Origin: Laccaria trichodermophora
Taxonomy: Eukaryota; Basidiomycota; Agaricomycetes; Agaricales; Hydnangiaceae
Length of the DNA: 64,000 nucleotides
Direction: 5' to 3'
Assembly (NCBI GenBank): GCA_018417955.1
Contig: JACTVC010000001.1
Span: forward strand, 4,526,001-4,590,000
The notes beneath the pieces were generated by a model that saw only the letters and a program-made list of their open reading frames with translations, searched no databases and was not told the origin of the DNA. Shown piece after piece: positions 57,057-64,000 of this stretch; positions within the stretch are counted from its first letter, which is position 1; the number at the start of each line of letters is the position of its first letter. The position numbers and the translations under genes were made by a program.

Positions 57057-59665
57057 TTATCTTGGTTAGGGCCCGATTATGATGCATTTTTACGTCCATG
57101 CGCATGTATTCCGACACTCAAAACAATGACTGAGGAGGTCAATATGCCACACGGATTCTCCTGGGCTAAATGCCTAGGACAGGGCTTGAAGCGTTCTTCC
57201 AACCCTTTTTTTTGCTTTTGCTGGCTCTGAAAAGCAGGAATCCAACGTTCAGCGTTTGACGATTCAATCTTTGATCTTTTGTTTTCCCTGGTACAAGTTT
57301 GAATATCACTCCACATCAACCCCCTCCCATTATGGGGAAGCGACATGTGTCTACGGCGTCTAGCTCGGCGCTCTTTAACTTGTGGACCCCGATGCAGCGT
57401 CCGGCGGAAAGCCTGGGATGACAAGATTCTGGTCAACAGAACAATCATACGTGCCAATGCGCGGTGTGGGGTCCAACCGACAATCTTCTATTGGTCTTCT
57501 CCCAATTCAAAACCAATACTTACTCATCGCGTGAGATATTATGTCCAGGTCACGACCTAGCAGTGACTGCTGGACATGCATGTTCATCCTTCGGTTTGAA
57601 ACTTTCAAACACCTGAGATTTATCCTCAGACCCCTTCAAGGCAGAATTGCAAAATTCCCGTCGGCGCGTCCTCTCTTGCCCAATGCGAAGACAACCTCAA
57701 TTATTCGAGGTGATTGATAAATTTAGGCGTGGTGGCTTGGAGTCTTGAAGAGTCAACAATACCATAATTTTGAGCTGACAATGTATCATGTTGTTGCCGA
57801 CGTGATGGTGAAAGGAGGAGAGCCGTCTTCTAGAACAATTATAAGACTGATTGAACGCCTCCGGAAAGCCTTGCGATATTACTGACTGTGTTCGGCGATG
57901 GCTAACACAACCATATATGCATATCTGGCGACAAGGCCAATCCCTTGCAGTGTGCTCAAAGCGTATTTAAATAGCATAAGCTGACGCTGTTGGGAGGCTG
58001 AGATTGCATCCGCCAAATATTTATCAAAGCTTGAGCATCCCAGATACGCGCAGTTCGTTGAGTTGACGCGAAGTGAGAAGGCAGATCATCTAGATCCGCG
58101 AGTCGCTTCCAGATAGCAGTTGATACCAAATTCGAAGAGAGCAATGGTCCGGAACAGAATAGCAAGAGGGGAAAAGCTCTACTTTGAACTTTGAAGGGTT
58201 AATTCGTTCCTTTTGGCGGCTTCTCGAGTCCAAGATCTCCTAGATATCTATTGGAAGAGGGTGAAATGCGCGTTGCTTGAAATGGCTGATCTATACTCAA
58301 ATTCAAGGTCCGACTGACCCCGACCAGCAATGCCGAAAGTCCCTTCCTAATTAACAACTTTCAAGCATCTCAATCCCTACAGCTACTGTCACCATCGAGC
58401 ACTGCGCCAGTAGCGATAGGCCCTCAATTTCTAATGATCTAACTTTTGGGTTCAGTATGCATTCCCCTACGAAATCTACTACGAACTGGCCACATTTTCA
58501 CATACACGACTAGCTATCGGCGTCCATCTGGTCAATAAATGACTTTTTCATGTTCAACCCTACGGCAGCTTGCGATCTTCTCGTGCGTGATGAATCTTCT
58601 CATTCCTTTGATTAAGAACTAACAGGATCATTGTCTTCTAGAAAGCGCAGCTCTACATTTGGACGGTGTCTGAGGGATCGTGATTATTTTCATCTTATCG
58701 CATTTCGGGCTTTGCCATGGAGTGGAGCGCATTTTTCTCCCGAATTCGATGATCACAACGACCAGCACTCCTACTAGTAAGGATACAGATGATATCACGC
58801 CTTACCATTCTCGGGGCTTCCTTGGTCCTGGATCGTCGTGGGTGATCGCACCTCGTTGATTGACAGAACGGTGATTCTGACATTTTGTTTGGAAGGCCCA
58901 AGACGATTGAAAGTTACCTCTAGGTCATCTTTAATTTTAGGCCCCAGTACCCTTTCCGTAGTCACAGCGTTCATCAAGCTGTATGACTGGAGTCATTCAT
59001 TTCCACGCATATCAGCCCAGTACTCTGCCAACTCGCAAGAGAAGGTTCCCCTACCCTCTCATACTACATTCCAACATAACCGTTCTGGACATCATCATGA
59101 ATTGTATCGTCTTCTACGTCGTCGCAACTGTTACAGCGGAAATCCTTTTGCTTTTTAGACCAACACTGGACCGGACCTATCGAGTGCAAATACGTTCATC
59201 GGCCGTATATATCTCAGGGGCCCACAAGTCATTTTATCGAAAGGGTGGTTTTTCACTGCCCTCTTCTTGTCGGACGCTACGGGTGGAAGGAGTCTGAATT
59301 CATCGCGTTTCCCCTCTCAAGATCGGAGCCAGTGGTCAAACTTTTTGGACCCTGGGATCCTATCCCATACTGCGACAGTCTGCAACTTGATCGGCAATTT
59401 CACCCTCAAAGGTGCTGGCTTTTATTGCCCAGTGTAATCAGACGGTGTACACTCTCGGATAAGCAGGTAAGCACATTTTCGCATCTCAATTAGTTGGCAA
59501 CTCATAGCGGCAAATTTGCAGGATCATTATCAGAGGAGGGACATGTCATGTGATTATGTCATCTATCGTGCCCCTGGCACGCGATGCCCTGATGCTGTGC
59601 GGCGAATCCGAGTCGAAGCGCTCACTGGTATCCCTAGTTCGCAAGCGTCTCGAACGATAACCCCC
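57057..59665. other. No firmly supported gene
   Basis: Frames near 58983-59300 and 59245-59493 (plus) have a hydrophobic or mixed composition but no splice chain or family I recognise. The remainder is intergenic. The last part should be the promoter of the F-box gene at 59666. Confidence 0.4.
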
Positions 59666-61357
59666 ATGCCATCGTCTCTCCTGCATCTTCCCAATGAGCT
59701 CATACTCGAGATACTTGGTTATCACGAAGGGTCCCCGTTTGAAGATGACACGATTCAGAATTTAGCCTTGTCCTGTCGGCGGCTATTCGCTATCCTCATC
59801 TATACCATTCTCCAAAGACAGCTCAACCATCTTCGCAATCTCGCTAGGAACAACAAAATTGAAATATATAACACGGAGCAACTCTGTCGGCTTCGATCAG
59901 AGCAGCTGGATATAGACATTTACGGGTCGTCATTGAACTCCATATCGTACAACATCACGCACACAGTTGCAAAGGATCTCCGTTGTTTGCATGGGCTAAT
60001 TGCGCGGGCGTCCCAAGTGCGTTATGTCAAGCTGGCGTTGGAGATGTCCATGTACGAACAGACTATCATGGGGCCTATTCCAGAAGGAGGAATTGAAGTT
60101 TTCTCGTCGCTTTTCAATATCTGCATCGAAAAGGAAGGACTTTCACTGTCCGTCAATGGCCAACCCATGGTCTGGGACGGTGAGGGAGGGCCGTTCAAAT
60201 ATGAAGTTACGACCTCTCCTCAATCTACAATGACCCCTCCTGCCGCCCGCAGGCGTAACATAAGGCGAAATCTACGCCCAGAAAAAACGGACTACTTCAA
60301 GAAATTCTGGGAATTACTCAGTCCAATTTTTCCCAATTTCGGAATCCCAAAAATTACGGACAAATTGGAAGGATCAGAAGAACCCATAGTAGAGGATCCA
60401 CCTCAACCCGCCAAAACTCAGCCCTTAGTATTCATAATCTCACCCTCCATAACGTCGGTGGCGAACTATGAAACAACTAATCCCCTCCTGAAGGTACACG
60501 ATCCCAAACTCTCAGGGATCGAAATCAACTCTCGGATCTTCTTTCGATCATCTTGGTACACCACAACTCTCGAACTACTCAACACCGCTCCAATCACTCA
60601 ACTGTCATTTGGGAACACCGGCCTCAACCTCTACGATTGGACCCAGATCCTCCCATGTATAACTATCCCCGGTCTAATACAGTTCACAATTGGTGAATCA
60701 GGTATTGCATTCCCTGATCTGTTCACTTTCCTACAACGCCACCCTTCGATCACCAAACTCGTCCTGTCGAACAGTTTCTGCATCGGGCGCGTGGAGCTCC
60801 CCGCCTCGTCCACCCCATTCCTTCCTTGCCTAACAAAACTTGAAGGGGCAGCAGAGTACCTCGCCCCGTTATTAAAGGATAAAGACGATTACCCATTGCT
60901 GGAGTCAGTACGGCTCACTCAAGAATCCAGCGTAAGTATCAGGTGGCCGGGGTTCCAACAAGACCAGGTCAACGAATTCATTCGTAACCTGTCCCTGCGC
61001 AGTTCACCTGGTCCGGAGGAACTGTGTCTCCACCTCCGGTACGAGGAAGGGTTGGAGGAATGGTTGACCACTTCCGCTTTGGAGCCCTTTAACGAGGCCG
61101 TGCGGAACTTGAAGTGCGTTAAGAAACTGGCGGTCCGGTATAATTGTTCTAGCTGGTTGCCCAATACACAGGAGAAACTGATAGCGTGGATCATGCTGCT
61201 TCCTTGTGTGGAGGAAGTGAAGATCAGTGAAGCGGATTATAATTCAAACGCGCCGGAGTGGGAGGCATGGCAGGTGTATGGTCACTTGATCTGGAGCCAG
61301 TGTCCCCATCTTCGGAAGATTGAGATTGGGAGGCGTACGTATTCTCGAGATGTTTGA
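59666..61357 (+). CDS. Divergent F-box-like protein, copy 6
   Basis: Single-exon gene of 563 aa starting MPSSLLHLPNELILEILGYH at 59666. The open frame runs 50 codons further upstream, but this Met aligns with the start of the array copies. The F-box-like region continues with LALSCRRLFAILIYTILQRQ. A disordered basic stretch (AARRRNIRRNLRPEK) lies at about residue 190-205. Leucine-rich units follow (ITQLSFGNTGLNLYDW, FLQRHPSITKLVLSNS) in the same order as in copies 1 and 5. The sequence is far more diverged than the array members are among themselves, and it lies on the other strand, 22 kb from the array. It may represent an older lineage of the family. Confidence 0.82.
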   Translation: MPSSLLHLPNELILEILGYHEGSPFEDDTIQNLALSCRRLFAILIYTILQRQLNHLRNLARNNKIEIYNTEQLCRLRSEQLDIDIYGSSLNSISYNITHTVAKDLRCLHGLIARASQVRYVKLALEMSMYEQTIMGPIPEGGIEVFSSLFNICIEKEGLSLSVNGQPMVWDGEGGPFKYEVTTSPQSTMTPPAARRRNIRRNLRPEKTDYFKKFWELLSPIFPNFGIPKITDKLEGSEEPIVEDPPQPAKTQPLVFIISPSITSVANYETTNPLLKVHDPKLSGIEINSRIFFRSSWYTTTLELLNTAPITQLSFGNTGLNLYDWTQILPCITIPGLIQFTIGESGIAFPDLFTFLQRHPSITKLVLSNSFCIGRVELPASSTPFLPCLTKLEGAAEYLAPLLKDKDDYPLLESVRLTQESSVSIRWPGFQQDQVNEFIRNLSLRSSPGPEELCLHLRYEEGLEEWLTTSALEPFNEAVRNLKCVKKLAVRYNCSSWLPNTQEKLIAWIMLLPCVEEVKISEADYNSNAPEWEAWQVYGHLIWSQCPHLRKIEIGRRTYSRDV

Positions 61358-61632
61358 CCAACGAGAACCTCCATGATGAGGGTGTTGAAACGAGTTGGAT
61401 TCCTTACGGAAGGTTAGCGCCTACGCCATTTACCCGGTTAACAAAAGATTTACGAATTCCATAGCACTGCTGTTGTACATCAAGGATAAGAGAATACAGA
61501 TTATCATCCGAATCCTGTGGCAACCAAGCGCCTTTCAAAGCAAAGCAATACAAGTCCGGAGATGAGATGAGATACATAGCACGAACGCTCAACGAGAAAG
61601 ATCCAAAGAAAAAGCATGGACAATCCACCCAT

Positions 61633-63261
61633 TCAACCAAAAGTCTCCCTCCCCCCAGGCCCTGGCCGACTAGTAACATCCCTCTCAACCGCATCGTCTC
61701 CATCAGCAAAAGGATCTTTAAGGTCCTTCGCTGGATAATCCCACTTCCCTCCACTGTACCGGGGAGGCTTTCCATCATACGGCGGTACGAAAGCATCATC
61801 ATCCTCCTCGTGCCCAGGTGGCGGGCCAGCGGGAGCTGGGTATTGTGGGTAGGTGGTGTACGGTAACGTAGGGGCAACGGCGGCATTATATGGCGGATTA
61901 TAGTGAGAGGGGAAGGCACCCATGCGGACTTGACTTGAGGGTGCACGGGATGCGTTGGCGGGGCTTGTAGGATCGAGGAGCTGGCGGTGGTATGCGAATG
62001 CAACGCCGATGAACAGCATCGCAAGAACTGTAGGTGGCGGTTAGTAGATGAGGTGTGGAGCAATCCAAGAAAATGTACCTGATGTTGCTAGGAAAGAGAC
62101 GATGTTTGACCAGGAGCCGTGATTCCATGAGTCGGTACACCCTGGTAAGAGATATTAGAGCTGATGCAAGATTGAGAGTGACGGAACTTACAGCTGCGCG
62201 CATCATCCGTGGAGAGGGTGTCGCTATATACCGGACCCCAGAATCCCGTCTGGGAGCACTATCAGCACATGAGCACCAGGAGAGCATAGTAAGCGCACGT
62301 AGACGAAAGTGTCTCCTTCGTTTGCGGTGGTGCAGACATTTATGATAGCGGCCTTCATGGTAAAATGGATAATGACCTGGCCTAGGCCTAGCCCTATGAC
62401 GAGGGTGGCGACTAGGATAGAGCCGAAGGCAAAAATCCGAGCTGGACGAAGACGTTGCTGTGGAGATGAGTTGACCCATCAATGACGTGCGGTTATAATG
62501 TGGAGCAACGTACAGATGCAGCAGCGAACACACCAAATGCCTATCAGACTTATCAGCTGAATGAAAGGAAGGGAGTAATGGTATGGAAACCTTACCTCAA
62601 TTGCAGCGATCAGTAGATAGACTGAACCGAAGACTATCGTCGCAATTTCTAAGCTAGAATTTTCTGTTGAAGAGGTGAGACAAGAAGTCGTTGAACAGGG
62701 AATGGTACACACGGCCTGAGAAGACATTTGCGTTTCGTAGGTAGCCAATCTACACTGTCTTGAATTTTACCATTCCAACGCAACTGAAAAACACTTACGC
62801 CTCTAAAATTGAAGACGTATGGGTATCGACATAGAAGGAATAAGATGTAGCACGCACGAAAAAAGGCTCCAAAGTGCTGCTACGAACGCAACTAGAACAC
62901 ATGTGAGCCGTCTGGAGAACTGACTGTTCCCGCGCCGCTCACCAGATAGTACGAAGGGTCGTAAGTTACCGCGATAGAGTCTTCTGACCATTGTGTATCT
63001 CGGTGGAGCACCTATGAAGCTATAAGGGTTGTGTTCCGATGTCTAGATTGCCATCATATATACCTGACGCCGGTAATTAGATAGAGCTTGAATTCAAGAG
63101 TCGTTTGAACTTACCTGGAGGAGGAGGCCTGCTATCCATCCTTGGCTGTGATATATTTCGTGATATTCGTTAAGTGGGAGATAGATATTGGAGGGGAAAG
63201 TAAAAGGAGCAGTGGACGTTTGAGAGAGAAAGGAGTCTGGCGGCAACCGCTGCTTGATCAT
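61633..63261 (-). CDS. Multi-exon membrane protein with proline/tyrosine-rich tail
   Basis: The 3' part is secure. An exon with FWGPVYSDTLSTDDARSW lies near 62250-62170; a junction to CTDSWNHGSWSNIVSFLATS follows, then the last membrane helix LAMLFIGVAFAYH (exon starting near 62022). The cytoplasmic tail has PPY-type motifs (HYNPPYN, FVPPYDGKPPRYSGG, PGPGGRETFG) and ends at 61633. Upstream on the same strand are further hydrophobic exons (ARIFAFGSILVATLVIGLGLGQ near 62430, IATIVFGSVYLLIAAIE near 62650). The predicted 5' end near 63261 (MIKQRLPPDSF) and the exon chain between 62600 and 63261 are uncertain. PPxY motifs in such tails often bind Rsp5-type ubiquitin ligases, an inference. Confidence 0.55.
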
Positions 63262-63582
63262 GTTTATTTCCAACGACAATGGTCATAACAACGCGCAGCA
63301 CCTCACGACCTGAAAACATACACAGCATTCGGCGAAAACATAGAAATCCAAGCTGAAGGATTCCGAAGAGACCGTCTGGACCGAGTCGAGGCACTTTGAA
63401 GTTATGGATATTTTTTGAAAATTGAAACTATCATTTAGATTGGGCATGGGCCCAACATGGGTCCCAGGGGGCTGTGCGGCCCAGCCACCAGAGTGCCATC
63501 ACCGGCGCCACCGCCTACATGTACAGCGCCTGGATGATTTCCTTTCTTTGTCCGGTACCACTTCGTTCGACTGCCAGCCAGT

Positions 63583-64000
63583 ATGATTCGACCTCCTCCT
63601 CTCAATCTCAAACGTGAGTCCACTCGTACTTACCATGGCACACTTGTTAAATCAGAATTCCAGGTATTGACAATAGGTTTGGGCCTCCAGGTGTGTAGAT
63701 CGCTGGCCTTGTCAACGACGAACAACACTGACCTGTTATTTGATGTAGCGGCTGTGCCGTACTTGCCTCGTCAATCCAAGCAGAAGAAGACAACCTTCTT
63801 CGCTGTGCTTTACAAGGCGAATTGGAGGAATATCATCATTGCTGGTACGTTTTCTTCTACGATTTTTCTGCTCAGTGGTGAAATCAAACGATGCAGTTGC
63901 TGGTCTGAACGCTCTGAGATTTGCGTTGGCGTGAGTTCCACCTTTTTCGTTGTCAAAATGTTAACTGACCTTTTGATAGTGCTGTGCGTTCAATCCCCCA
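63583..64000 (+). CDS. Unidentified gene, 5' end, cut by the window edge
   Basis: Start MIRPPPLNLKRIDNRFGPP at 63583, spliced over short introns (donors after 63613, 63690 and 63843; acceptor CAG before 63898). The reading continues AAVPYLPRQSKQKKTTFFA, LYKANWRNIIIAVAGLNALRFAL and on beyond the edge. A hydrophobic stretch begins at IIIAVAGLNALRFAL, so a membrane or mitochondrial protein is possible. Not recognised. Confidence 0.6.
   Translation, partial: MIRPPPLNLKRESTRTYHGTLVKSEFQVLTIGLGLQVCRSLALSTTNNTDLLFDVAAVPYLPRQSKQKKTTFFAVLYKANWRNIIIAGTFSSTIFLLSGEIKRCSCWSERSEICVGVSSTFFVVKMLTDLLIVLCVQSP

Noticed and set aside
1..64000. tRNA, rRNA genes or CRISPR arrays
   Set aside because: I looked for paired-arm tRNA patterns with a GTTCRAnYC box, conserved rRNA segments and spaced direct repeats, and found none that hold up by eye.

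Overview
The window is nuclear DNA of a filamentous fungus, most likely an agaricomycete basidiomycete. Genes carry many short GT-AG introns (about 45-100 nt). The conserved genes (Tof1/Timeless, eL34, PHO13-type phosphatase, PIG-F/Gpi11, PBDC1) look fungal. There is also an expanded F-box-like family, fungal hAT elements and many short inverted-repeat elements. Nothing supports a bacterial, organellar or viral origin, and the species cannot be named from the sequence. All exon calls come from reading frames, splice signals and comparison among copies inside the window; no database was searched.

Region 1 (about 1-6 kb) holds a doubtful spliced gene and two tandem paralogues of a small four-helix membrane protein (3203-3894 and 4830-5980).

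Region 2 (about 7-38.5 kb) is a birth-and-death segmental duplication. A module made of an F-box-like gene, a Myb/SANT gene, a four-helix membrane gene and a PBDC1 gene recurs in broken, reshuffled forms. F-box copies at 9544-11076 and 36291-37814 are open. Three others are dead: one by point nonsense mutations, one by frameshift plus truncation at an inverted-repeat element, and one split by a 5.7-kb nested transposon. PBDC1 is complete at 7161-8929 and truncated at 18084-19047. All Myb/SANT copies look damaged. At least seven mobile elements are delimited by terminal inverted repeats, most with target duplications: 14037-14991, 19095-19626, 19872-20268, the nest 24458-30206 (containing a hAT at 24834-28504 and a 792-bp zinc-finger element at 29100-29891), 32736-34776 and 37886-38420.

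Region 3 (about 38.6-64 kb) is mostly conserved single-copy sequence: a LINE remnant, TOF1, a bZIP factor, a divergent transaldolase-like gene lacking the usual catalytic lysine, a PHO13-like phosphatase, GPI11, RPL34, a divergent F-box-like gene, a multi-exon membrane protein and the 5' end of an unidentified gene running off the edge. The genes here do not form one pathway. The biological interest lies in region 2, where repeated modules allow the order of duplications, insertions and deletions to be read directly.
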